A stretch of 32,707 nucleotides of DNA from Ezakiella sp. GTDB lineage: Bacteria > Bacillota > Clostridia > Tissierellales > Peptoniphilaceae. A model generated the notes under the pieces. That model had not been told where the DNA came from. It saw nothing but the letters and a program-made list of their open reading frames with translations, and made no database searches. The stretch covers positions 1 through 32,707 of the forward strand of contig JALFRW010000003.1 of NCBI GenBank assembly GCA_022778715.1, written 5' to 3'. A program made the position numbers and the translations under genes. Of this stretch, positions 1-8,340 are shown piece after piece (position 1 is the stretch's first letter; every line of letters begins with the position of its first letter).

Positions 1-195
1 GGTGGTATTGACTTCGTCGTCTTCGGCGCGGCCGAATTTATCAGTGAACTAGCAAAAAATGGCACAAGCGATGTTACAGTTATTGGAATCGCAAATATAA
101 ACGAATGGATGGGTCGCCGCTCTATCCAAGTTATGATAAAAGATATGAATATTACGAAAACCACTAGCGGCTTTGGTTTAAGGAGTCTTATTTAA
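1..195 (+). CDS. recJ: RecJ-like single-stranded DNA exonuclease, C-terminal fragment (5' end outside window)
   Basis: The frame is open from base 1 and ends in TAA at 193-195, giving the last 64 residues. The stretch reading VIGIANINEWMGRRSIQVMI followed by KD matches the C-terminal OB-type domain of RecJ, where a segment like 'vG.l..NeWnGr...QlmI.Di' is typical. RecJ degrades single-stranded DNA 5' to 3' in repair and recombination, which fits the replication genes that follow. The catalytic DHH/DHHA1 domains lie upstream of the window and cannot be checked. The stop overlaps the next start (TAATG), suggesting translational coupling. The assignment rests on this short region only. Confidence 0.7.
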   Translation, partial: GGIDFVVFGAAEFISELAKNGTSDVTVIGIANINEWMGRRSIQVMIKDMNITKTTSGFGLRSLI

Positions 196-383
196 TGGAA
201 AAACTAATTTCTATTTTTGCAAGTTATGATATAGATATTGAGAATAAAAGTTTTCTTGAGATTTTAGATGAAATGTATCTGAAACTCAATCGCGATCAAC
301 TTCTTGAACTATTTGATATGATCGCATTTTATGACTTAGAAATTTTTGGAGGATTAACAAATGAACGAGAACGAACAAAATAA
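195..383 (+). CDS. Small acidic protein of unknown function (62 aa)
   Basis: The ATG overlaps the RecJ-like stop by one base and the gene ends in TAA, running 23 bases into the next gene. The protein is helical-looking and acidic, rich in Leu, Ile, Asp and Glu, with no signal peptide, cysteines or recognisable motif. Tight coupling on both sides suggests it is expressed with recJ and the pyrophosphohydrolase. I do not recognise the family. The overlap with the next gene, which has its own GGAGG at about 349-353, is larger than usual but common in phages. Confidence 0.6.
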   Translation: MEKLISIFASYDIDIENKSFLEILDEMYLKLNRDQLLELFDMIAFYDLEIFGGLTNERERTK

Positions 384-1098
384 TGAAGTAATGCCCGCCG
401 ATGCGGCCGCGATCGAAGAGAACCAAGAAGCGATCGATCAACCAAGTGACAACGAAGAAACAAGTGATAACGAGGAACAAAATGAACAATCTCAAGAAGA
501 AGAACAATCTCAAGAGGAAAAACAATCTCTTTCGCCAGAAGTAATTGAAGTTGTTAATAATTTTAGTTCTCTTTTGCCAATTCAAGATGAAGTAAATAGC
601 GAAATTGGTAAAAAACTCGAACATCAACCTTCTTGGAGAGAATATATCCTTGCTTATAACTGCGAGCTTTATGAGGCTCTTAATGCAATCGGTACTTGGA
701 AATGGTGGAAACATAGTCATGTTATTGAAAAAGATCGTGTCCTCGATGAAGTTGCAGATTGCTTTGCTTTCATTTTAAGTGCTTTCTTAAGTATTGAGCC
801 AGAAACGCGCCTGAACCTCATGATTAACTTTGCAAGTCGCTATGTTGACTTCAGACATCAATTCCTTGACGATTATAAAGATAATTTAGATCAACTTGTT
901 CGAGATCTTATCGTTTTTGTGGGTACTGCAAGTGAACTTCAAGGAGATGAACATCTTACATCTCTTGATAGCTTTGCACTTTTGCTTATCATCACTGAAA
1001 TTGCCCTAAGAGATGAAAATATTGATTGGGACGACTTTATTTATTACTATAAGAGAAAAAGTAAAGTTAATATCAAGCGTCAAAAGGAAAATTATTAG
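361..1098 (+). CDS. All-alpha NTP pyrophosphohydrolase, dimeric dUTPase-like (dUTPase_2 / MazG-related), 245 aa
   Basis: Residues about 75-215 look like the all-alpha dUTPase/dCTPase fold. There is a helix with ExxE (E102, E105), the aromatic signature WKWWK (113-117) and a second acidic helix with ExxD (E130, D133); these four acids would bind Mg2+. The predicted role is hydrolysis of dUTP (or dCTP) to the monophosphate, keeping uracil out of phage DNA and supplying dUMP. Residues 1-58 are an added acidic low-complexity tail with a repeated QSQEE unit, probably disordered and not part of the enzyme. All five Trp codons are TGG. The start has GGAGG eight bases upstream, and a strong terminator follows the TAG stop directly. 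Substrate (dUTP versus another NTP) cannot be decided from sequence. Confidence 0.75.
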   Translation: MNENEQNNEVMPADAAAIEENQEAIDQPSDNEETSDNEEQNEQSQEEEQSQEEKQSLSPEVIEVVNNFSSLLPIQDEVNSEIGKKLEHQPSWREYILAYNCELYEALNAIGTWKWWKHSHVIEKDRVLDEVADCFAFILSAFLSIEPETRLNLMINFASRYVDFRHQFLDDYKDNLDQLVRDLIVFVGTASELQGDEHLTSLDSFALLLIITEIALRDENIDWDDFIYYYKRKSKVNIKRQKENY

Positions 1099-1100
1099 TT

Positions 1101-1127
1101 AGAAGGGCCGCTTGGCCCTTCTTTTTC
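1101..1127 (+). terminator. Rho-independent terminator after the dUTPase-like gene
   Basis: A perfect 9-bp stem (1101-1109 with 1114-1122) around the loop GCTT is followed by TTTTCTC. It starts two bases after the TAG of the upstream gene and lies just before the dnaE promoter, so it separates two transcription units. Confidence 0.9.
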
Positions 1128-1137
1128 TCATATAAAT

Positions 1138-1166
1138 TTGACTTTTTACTAAAACTATTATATAAT
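1138..1166 (+). promoter_or_regulatory. Sigma-70-type promoter for dnaE
   Basis: The -35 box TTGACT (1138-1143) and -10 box TATAAT (1161-1166) are separated by exactly 17 bases. They lie right after a terminator and about 35 bases before the dnaE start, giving a short leader with the ribosome site AAGGTGG at 1184-1190. The near-consensus form suggests recognition by the host housekeeping sigma factor. Confidence 0.85.
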
Positions 1167-1201
1167 ATTTATATAAAAACAAAAAGGTGGTAAGAATATA
1201 T

Positions 1202-3117
1202 ATGAATATAGGAACTTATAGTAGTCTCCATAATCACACAGAATATTCGAATTTAAAACTTATCGATAGTATTAACAGAAGCGAAAGTTTGATAAAATAC
1301 GCATATGAACTTGGATTAAAAGGCGTGGCAATAACTGACCACGATAGTTTGTCTGCGCATCTTAAAGCAATCGAGTTTTACGAAAATTTTATTGAACAGA
1401 AGTATAAAGAAATATGCGCGGCGCAAGGAATCGAACCAAACGATAATTTGTCAATTGAGGAAAAAATTAAAGTTGTTGATTTTAAACTTGTTCTTGGAAA
1501 CGAAATCTATTTAACTCGTGATGGTCTTGATGAAGCAACGGCGGCGCCGGGTGAACCATTCTATCACTTTATCCTCCTGGCAAAAGATAAAGAAGGTCAT
1601 AAACAATTAAGACAATTAAGTAGTAGAGCTTGGGAAAGAGCGTGGTTTAGAGCGATTTTAAGAACTCCAACCTACTTAAGTGATTTGGTAGATATTGTTA
1701 AGGGCGGCCATCTTGTGGCAACAACTGCATGTATTGGTGGTTTCACCGGCAAAATGTTTATGAATATGCGGGACGATGATCCTTCACAAGAGTCATATTA
1801 TCTTGAACGCATAACGAATTTCTTGAATTGGACAAGAGAGTTATTTGGTATGAATAACTTTTTTATTGAGTTGCAACCATCATTTAATGAAGATCAAATT
1901 GAATATAACAAGTTCATGATCGAACATTTTTGGGGCAACTTCAATTTTACTTTTGCGACAGATAGCCATTATTTAAAGAAAGAAGATCGTGGTGTTCATA
2001 AAGCATTTTTAAATAGTAAGGCAAGTAAAGATCGCGAAGTGGATGAATTTTATAGCGCGGCATATATGATGAGCGCAGAAGAAGTTTATTCATATATGAA
2101 AGATTATATTGACATTGATAAGTTTAATATTATGGCGGCAAACACTAATAAAATTAAAGATATGTGTCAATATTATACATTGAAACAAGATCAAGTCGTT
2201 ACAAAAGTTGAATATGAACCAGTAGATGATGAAACTTCAATTTTTGATGATGTTGATTTTGAAACGCATCCATATTTACATTATTATTTGACGACTTCTG
2301 ATGAGGCCGACCATTATTTCATTCAACTTCTTGCAAAAGGTTTTTGTGAAAAATATGAACCTGAATGGGATTTTGATAAATATATTGATAGATTGGAAGA
2401 AGAGTTGTGGACAATTCACGAAATTAGTAAAACAATTGGTAAATCATTGTCAGACTATTTTATTAGTATGCACAAAATGATTGATATCATTTGGAATGAA
2501 GCGGATAGTTTTGTTGGACCGTCACGTGGTTCTGCTGGCGCGGCATTATCAAACTATTTGTTGGGTATAACCCAAATGGACCCGCTTAAACAAGAATTGG
2601 TTTTGCCGGTTTGGAGATTCCTACATCCTTCTAGACCAGACTTGCCCGATATTGATATTGATACCGAAAGTTCAAAGCGCGTGCGTGTTTTTAAACGTGT
2701 ACAAGATTACTTTAAAAAACTTGGTGGAAACCTTGTTAATATATGTACTTTTGGTACAGAAGGAACTAAAAGTGCGCTGAAAACCGCGGCCAGAGGTCTT
2801 AATATTGATGATGATGTTATAACATACTTAACAAGCATGATCCCGAATGAGCGCGGCTTTGACTGGACACTTGATCAATGTTATTATGGTGATGACGAAC
2901 ATACTGCTATTAAAGCATTTAAAGAAGAAATAGATAATTATCCACAACTTTGGGAATTGGCGAGAACAATTGAAGGATTGGTAACAAGATTGGGCGTACA
3001 TGCGTCAGGTGTTGTTGCGGTTAACTGCCCATTTACAGAGTATAATAGTTATATGAAGACCAGTAAAGGTCAGATTGTATCAGCATTTGATCTACACGAT
3101 AGTGAAAAAATGGGGTT
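1202..3117 (+). CDS. dnaE: DNA polymerase III alpha subunit (DnaE type), exon 1
   Basis: This is the first exon of a C-family replicative polymerase. Start ATG 1202 is preferred over the upstream GTG at 1187 because that GTG lies inside the ribosome site AAGGTGG. The PHP domain comes first, with its metal ligands apparently intact: HNH (10-12), TDHDS (45-49), an ExxL after GN (about 101) and DSH (254-256). The palm follows, with GPSRGSAGAA, the catalytic PDLPDIDID (479-487) and RLGVHASGVV near 596. The reading frame runs 14 bases into the intron and stops at TAA 3131, so unspliced RNA gives a polymerase lacking its third catalytic Asp. The exon ends within a Leu codon (tt|a). All Trp codons are TGG. 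Confidence 0.93.
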
Positions 3118-3142
3118 GAAAGTTATAAAATAATTGACCCAA
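3111..3142 (+). other. 5' splice site and internal guide sequence (P1/P10) of the dnaE intron
   Basis: Exon bases 3113-3117 (GGGUU) pair with the guide GACCC at 3136-3140, with U3117.G3136 as the wobble at the splice site. The five bases before the guide (3131-3135) pair perfectly with the start of exon 2. Both pairings use neighbouring guide bases, as in the standard group I mechanism, and fix both splice sites to single-base precision. Confidence 0.9.
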
Positions 3143-3188
3143 AATCTACTTAACTAAAGACCATTAGTGTACACATATTTTTATAAAC

Positions 3189-3217
3189 TTGACTTTTCAT
3201 CAAGAATGATTTATAAT
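3189..3217 (+). promoter_or_regulatory. Promoter inside the intron, driving the homing endonuclease
   Basis: TTGACT (3189-3194) and TATAAT (3212-3217) are spaced by 17 bases, with the same boxes and spacing as the dnaE promoter at 1138-1166. It lies about 85 bases before the endonuclease ATG. It would allow the endonuclease to be made from a separate transcript rather than from spliced-out intron RNA. Confidence 0.7.
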
Positions 3218-3302
3218 TATATTATAAAAAGATGTGTGCATCGGACGAGACTGACCATGAAAGATGAAGCCAGGTCCGAGCCAGAACGTAGTGAGGTAGA
3301 AT

Positions 3303-4166
3303 ATGTATATTTATTTAATTACTAATTTAGTTAACAACAAAAAATATGTTGGACAAACAAACAATTTCCAACGAAGAATGAATGAACATCGTAGCGGTCA
3401 GGGCACAGTTATTGATCAAGCTATAAAAGCATATGGTGTTAAAAATTTTTCATCAGAGATTATTTGAGAATCCGATAATCAGAATGAAATAAATCAAAAA
3501 GAACAAGAATTTATTATTTATTATAATAGTTTAGTTCCAAATGGTTATAATATTCAAAAAGGCGGTTTAAATAACAGTATGGGAGAACAAAATCCCAATG
3601 CTATTTTAACTGAAGATGAGGCTCAATGAATATTAGATAATCGAGACAAACAACAAGAACTATTATATAATATTTGTCCTTTTAAAGAAAAAATTTCATA
3701 TACACAGTTTAAAAATATCTATAATGGTCTTGAATGGGGACATTTAAAGACTGAAGTTAAAAAAGCTAATAATTTAAGTCATCCTGGTGAAAAAAGTGCT
3801 AATTCACGATATACCGATCAAGAGGTTTATCAAATTAGAGAAGATTATAAAAATGGTATCTATTACAAAGATGCTTGAGAAAGAAGTGGTAAAAAGATTA
3901 CTATTGAAAGTTTTTATAATCTCTATAATGGAAAAGGATACACAAATACTCATATGGATGTTTACACAGAAGAAAATCGAAAGAAACATAAACCAGATCA
4001 CAGCGGCTCAAATAATGGACGAGCCAAGGTGACAGAGGAAGATGTGAAAAAAATTAGAGAGTTAGCTTTAACAATTAGTAAACCTGAAATATACAAACTC
4101 TACCCACAATTATCAAGTACGTCAATAAGAAACATTATTGATAGAAAAACTTGAAAAAACGTTTAG
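3303..4166 (+). CDS. GIY-YIG homing endonuclease encoded in the dnaE intron (287 aa, TGA read as Trp)
   Basis: The gene runs from ATG 3303 (AGG about six bases upstream) to TAG 4164-4166 if four TGA codons (3465, 3627, 3876, 4152) are read as Trp. Residues 1-90 form a GIY-YIG nuclease: YIYLITN (2-8), KYVGQT (14-19), the catalytic Arg in QRRMNEH (R24/R25) and the catalytic Glu in QKEQEF (about 67-69). The C-terminal part has three HTH-like modules, each starting with a form of '(L/Y/V)T-acidic', probably for DNA target recognition. The enzyme would cut intronless dnaE alleles near the insertion site and spread the intron. One Trp is TGG. Under the standard code the product would stop after 54 residues, within the nuclease domain and before the catalytic Glu. 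Confidence 0.9.
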
Positions 4167-4318
4167 TGTGTATCGACTATCCCCGACCGCAGGCAGGGAG
4201 TACATCCGTTATTGGTACACGGATCGCTTTTAGGAAACGAAGGCGAAGTAATTGGAAAGAGTAGACGCTTATTAAAGCGAATATATAGTCAGCTCTTATA
4301 GAAATATAAGTTTTAGCG

Positions 4319-6416
4319 AATTAAATATGACTTCTTGACGGTCTCAGCACTCGATAGAATTCGTCAAACATTTAATTATCTTCTCGAAGATAAAATTATA
4401 ACTTGGCAAGGTGATTTGCGCTCAACTTATAATAAATATTTGTCTCCTGATAAACTTGATTATACAAGTCCAGAGATGTGGGATATGGTCGCGCAAGGAA
4501 AAATAACTTCACTTTTCCAATTTGATACAATTACTGGTTCACAAGCTATTAAGAAAATTCAACCGACTTCTTTGACTCAACTTGCAATCGCAAACTCGGT
4601 TATGAGACTTATGGGAGATGGTGAATTACCGCTTGATGTTTATACAAGATATAAAAATAATATTAATCTTTGGTATGACGAACTTCATCGTTATAATCTA
4701 ACTTCTGCCGAAATTGCAATTCTTGAAAAGCATTTGCTTAAATTGTCCGGCGTTGCTGATTCACAAGAATCAGTTATGATGTTGGTAATGGATCCGCAAA
4801 TTAGTGGATTTGATATGAAAGAGGCAAATAAACTTCGTAAGACAATCGCAAAGAAACAATTTAGAGAAATTGAAGCAGTTAAACAGTTATTCTTTGATAA
4901 AGGAACGGCGCTTGGAACTTCTCAAAACTTGTTGAGCTATATTTGGTTTGTGCAAATAAGTAGACAGCTTGGTTATTCATTCTCGTCAATTCATACAACG
5001 GGTTATAGTATTATGGCGGTTCAAGAAATGAACCTTGCATATAAGTATCCTATTATTTATTGGAATACGGCTTGTTTATCCGTTGATGCGTCCGCAACAA
5101 CTGAAGAAGATTTTTATAATCTTTTGGATGAGGGTATTCTTGACGTTGCTGATGAAGATGATGTCCGCGATTCTAATAAGATGGACTATGGTAAGGTTGC
5201 GTCCGCAATAGATAAGTTCCGTGATCAAATAGATATTGAGCTTCCAGACATTAATGAAAGTAGACTTGGTTTTACTCCTGATGTTAAGAATAATAGTATA
5301 TTGTATGGTTTAAAGGGTATTACAAGAATAACTGCTCCAGTTATCCAAGAAATTATGTTAAATCGTCCATTTAAATCTCTTGATGACTTCTGCAAAAAGG
5401 TAACTAAACGAATCGTCACAAAAGACAAAATTGTTAACTTAATCAAAAGCGGCGCATTTAATAAACTCGAAGGAAAAACTACGACAGAAGTGTTAAAACA
5501 ATTTATATCAACAACTGCTGATCAAAAACAACGCTTAACAATGCAAAATGCAAATATGTTGATTGATTGTGATCTTATACCAGATGAGTTTAAACAACAA
5601 AAAGAACTTTATAAATTAACAAAAGAACTTCGTAAAAATCGTGATCCAAACAAATGGTATTATATCCCAAGTCATGTTCAAGTTTCAGAAGAACAAAAAC
5701 CCATATGGTTAAGTATGATATTGCAACATGGTGAACTTCGTGATATGGTTATTGCAGGAGAAGAAGTGAAGGTTATAGATTCAAATCGTTGGGATGCTAT
5801 TTATTACGAACCTGAAATGAATAAAATCCGCAATTACATTAAACAAAATCAACAAGAATTGCTTGAAAAACTTAATCATAAATTGTTTATGGATGAATGG
5901 AATAAGTATGCAGAAGGTGATGAATTATCTTGGGAACTTGATAGTATTAACTTCTACAAGAGCGGCCATCCACTTGATAAAGCCATTTATGAACTTCCTG
6001 TTGAAGTAACGCCGCTTAAGGAAATTGAAGAAAATGCTCAAGATGGATCTTTCTTCATTAAAGGCAAAACAATTCCAAAGATGAGAATATATGCAATCGC
6101 GGGAACAGTTATTGATAAAGATAAACCAAAAGGACTTGTAACATTACAAACGCCGGATGGTATTGCGGAAATTAAAATCTATAAAGATTTGTTTGCAATA
6201 TATAATCATACAATAAGTGAAGTTGATGATGATGGTGGAAAAACTGTCTTAGAAGATAGTTTCTTTGAAAAAGGCACACATTTGCTTGTACATGGCATTT
6301 TGCGCGGCGCAACTTTCTTACCAAAGGTTTATAAGTCTACTGGTTATAAATCAATATTAAAAATACAATTAACACCTGACGGTCATTTTGATAGATTGAT
6401 CGAAAAGGCGGAGTAA
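4319..6416 (+). CDS. dnaE: DNA polymerase III alpha subunit (DnaE type), exon 2
   Basis: Exon 2 finishes the split Leu codon and continues I-K-Y-D-F-L-T-V; the Asp (codon 4329-4331, residue 643 of the spliced protein) matches the third catalytic Asp of C-family polymerases. Later landmarks are a SLFQFD segment (usual form GVFQxE), NSVMRLMG (usual form ALxRPG), a fingers-type IHTTGYSIMAVQ, a helix-hairpin-helix around YGLKGITRITAPVI and a C-terminal OB-like region ending near LLVHGIL. The spliced product is 1337 residues, within the usual DnaE range. All Trp codons are TGG. The stop lies three bases before the next ATG. This is the phage replicative polymerase; proofreading is supplied separately by the DnaQ-like gene downstream. 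Confidence 0.92.
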
Positions 6417-6419
6417 AAA

Positions 6420-7556
6420 ATGCAAATAACAATTTGAGATTTAGATTACTATTATGGCAATTCTAAAACTGTTAATGTTGACTGCATGAAAGTATCATCC
6501 TATCATCATCAAAAAGGTGATGTAGTAACTTTTGTGCAGCATGAAGTTGACACGAAGCGTCCATATGATATAATCTATTTAGCAAAACAATCTACTGACT
6601 TAAGAAATCCTCCTGCTGATTACTTCGACAGGAGGACAAGATTGTTGGGTAAAGGGTTTAAATATCTTGGATGTTGGAAAATGCCGCCGGTTGTTTTAGC
6701 GTGCAGACCGGATTATTTATTGTATCCTGATAATATACTTCCAAAGATTCATTTTGCTCAATTTTTTACTGAAAAAGGTGCGCGGCTAAATGTCATTCAA
6801 GACTATCATAATGCCGCGGATACAAAAGAATTGTATCAAACACTAATTGTTGATCGTGCTTTCTGAAAAGCCTCAGAAAAAAACATAATAGCGGTCTTAA
6901 AAAGCCTCAAAGATGCCTGAAAAGTTTCATTTTTAGAGCCAATTTCACTAAAAAAGTTAATGTCTAATAAAGAAATCAGGGAAAATTTTTTGCGGCTAAA
7001 ATTGCTTAAAGATAGCGTAATTACCTTTGAGAACGATATTGGTAGTACACTGGAAGATGCGGCCGCGATAGTAGATTTTTTGAAAGAATTGAAAAGTGCG
7101 CGACCAACGGTAAAAATTCGCCCCATCCAATTTCAAATTATCCAGAAGGAACATAAAGGAGAGGCGGGAAAATGGAACGCATATCAAGATTTTGACCGCG
7201 ATTTAAAGATTATAGATATGGGAAAACAAGTTGGTGTTCCTTTTGAGTTAACTGAATTTTGCCGCACTGATACACCTTATTTTGTTGCATTTGAAACAAT
7301 ACAGTGGTGGTCGGCAAAAAGGCCGCAAATCAGTTTATTAGAGTGCGTTGCCGCAAAAACAATGAAGCGGTTTAATTGCAGCTTAGAGGAAGTTTATAGT
7401 GATAGTAGTAAATGGGATGATCCCGCGCTTTTTGAAATATTAAGCATACTTCACTATCATCAAAATCTATTCCCTTATGCAATGCATCGTTGGAAAAATA
7501 AATTATTAAGTATAGCAAAAATAGATTGAGATAATATTAAGGAGAGTAACTTTTAA
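6420..7556 (+). CDS. Protein with radical-SAM/B12-binding-like N-terminus, no visible Fe-S motif (378 aa, four TGA-Trp codons)
   Basis: Read through TGA at 6435, 6864, 6918 and 7527, the frame runs from ATG 6420 (GGAG just upstream) to TAA 7554-7556. The start, IWDLDYYYGN followed by VDCMKVSSYHHQKGD, resembles the N-terminal segment of phage-encoded radical SAM proteins, where an 'iDlD...N.alMKlSaYHk.kGd' motif is common. I see no CxxxCxxC cluster motif, so classical radical SAM activity is doubtful. The C-terminal two thirds are not recognised; they include IQWWSAKRPQ and several aromatic-rich helices. The gene sits between dnaE and the exonuclease and overlaps the latter by TAATG, so it probably acts in DNA metabolism or modification. 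Six Trp codons are TGG, four TGA. Confidence 0.72.
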
Positions 7557-8116
7557 TGGTTAAAATATTTTTTGATTTTGAAACGACTGGATGTTATTGG
7601 AACTTCGATGCTCCAGTTCAAATTGCGGCGATTTGTGAAAAAGATGGCGAAATAATTGATTCTTTTAATGAATTATGCCGCACTACTGTGGCTATTAGCC
7701 CGCAAGCCACAAAAGTTCATGGCATCACACGAGAAATGATAAAAGATAAAAGAGGAGAGGCAGTTGTACTTCGAGACTTTGTGAGATGGATAAGAAATCA
7801 CAATTGCGATATGCTCATTGGTTATAATAGTAAAGCATTTGATTTGCCAATGCTTGAAATTCGTTGTGCTAAATTTGGTATTCCTGGAGTAAGCGATATT
7901 AAACATATGGATGGATATTATAATTGCGTAAAATTAGCGAAAGATCGCAATTATTATAACTTGAAAACTATTTTGGGCCGCAAATGGAATCTTGGTGCAG
8001 TTGCAGAAGTACTTGGATTTAATAAGGACGGCGCGCATGATGCCCTCACAGATGTAAAAATGTTACGTAATATCTGGAATAAGGTCGAACATGATTATCC
8101 AGATTTGATTTCTTAA
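7556..8116 (+). CDS. dnaQ: DnaQ-like 3'-5' exonuclease (DEDDh family, 186 aa)
   Basis: All DEDDh motifs are visible: DFETTG with D7 and E9 (Exo I), NSKAFDLPML with D96 (Exo II) and HDALTDVKML with H161 and D166 (Exo III). The length matches a bare exonuclease domain such as the epsilon proofreading subunit. The product probably removes mismatched 3' ends for the phage DnaE polymerase, which itself lacks this domain. The start overlaps the upstream stop (TAATG), with AAGGAG at 7539-7544. All four Trp codons are TGG. It could also act as a general nuclease, but the position supports proofreading. Confidence 0.88.
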   Translation: MVKIFFDFETTGCYWNFDAPVQIAAICEKDGEIIDSFNELCRTTVAISPQATKVHGITREMIKDKRGEAVVLRDFVRWIRNHNCDMLIGYNSKAFDLPMLEIRCAKFGIPGVSDIKHMDGYYNCVKLAKDRNYYNLKTILGRKWNLGAVAEVLGFNKDGAHDALTDVKMLRNIWNKVEHDYPDLIS

Positions 8117-8133
8117 CAAATTTGTGATATAAT
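8105..8133 (+). promoter_or_regulatory. Promoter for the small gene and RuvC-like resolvase
   Basis: TTGATT (8105-8110), 17 bases, TATAAT (8128-8133). The -35 box lies in the last codons of the exonuclease gene; the start of the next gene is about 30 bases downstream of the -10, behind AGGAG. Confidence 0.7.
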
Positions 8134-8163
8134 AATATTAAGAAAAAATAGGAGAATTATATT

Positions 8164-8340
8164 ATGGTAACGTCTGAAAGCATTGAAGAGTTTGCACTCT
8201 TTTGTTCAACTAAAACCAAATCAGAGCTTCTGGAAATGAAACAGGAGTTAGAAGAAAGAATGGCGAAGATGGAACTTGATGAAACCATTATCCCAAAACT
8301 TGCCGTAGTCGATGCCATTTTAGAAGTATCTAATGGCTAA
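8164..8340 (+). CDS. Small helical protein of unknown function (58 aa)
   Basis: ATG 8164 follows a clear AGGAG and a promoter, and the frame ends in TAA 8338-8340, overlapping the resolvase start by eight bases. The sequence is mostly predicted helix, rich in Glu, Lys, Met and Leu, with the central stretch SELLEMKQELEERMAKM looking like a short coiled coil. No family is recognised. The coupled start suggests co-expression with the resolvase. Confidence 0.65.
   Translation: MVTSESIEEFALFCSTKTKSELLEMKQELEERMAKMELDETIIPKLAVVDAILEVSNG

Larger units (their letters stand above)
3118..4318 (+). ncRNA. Group I self-splicing intron in dnaE (1201 nt)
   Basis: Removing 3118-4318 joins the exons in frame as MGLIKYDFLTV, the expected C-family polymerase sequence. 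The RNA signals agree independently. P1 pairs GGGUU (3113-3117) with GACCC (3136-3140) and places the required U.G wobble exactly at the 5' splice site. P10 pairs UAAUU (3131-3135) with the first five bases of exon 2 (4319-4323). The last intron base is G4318. P7 is the perfect pair GACUAU (4175-4180) with AUAGUC (4285-4290), and the latter sits in a sequence close to the conserved S element. Other local stems are 3241-3246 with 3274-3279 and ATCCG with CGGAT near 4205-4223. P3 and P4-P6 were not resolved by eye, so no subgroup is given. The intron carries a homing endonuclease gene between the 5' core and P7. Confidence 0.93.

Noticed and set aside
286-720. Minus-strand frame of 144 aa opposite the dUTPase-like gene
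   Set aside because: It is the antisense shadow of the acidic low-complexity region, gives a Phe/Leu/Arg-rich sequence, and has no ribosome site.
1187-1201. GTG 1187 as dnaE start
   Set aside because: The GTG is part of the AAGGTGG ribosome site; ATG 1202 has correct spacing and matches where PHP domains begin.
3131-4334. dnaE as two separate genes or a pseudogene
   Set aside because: Exact group I splice signals and a restored catalytic motif explain the interruption.
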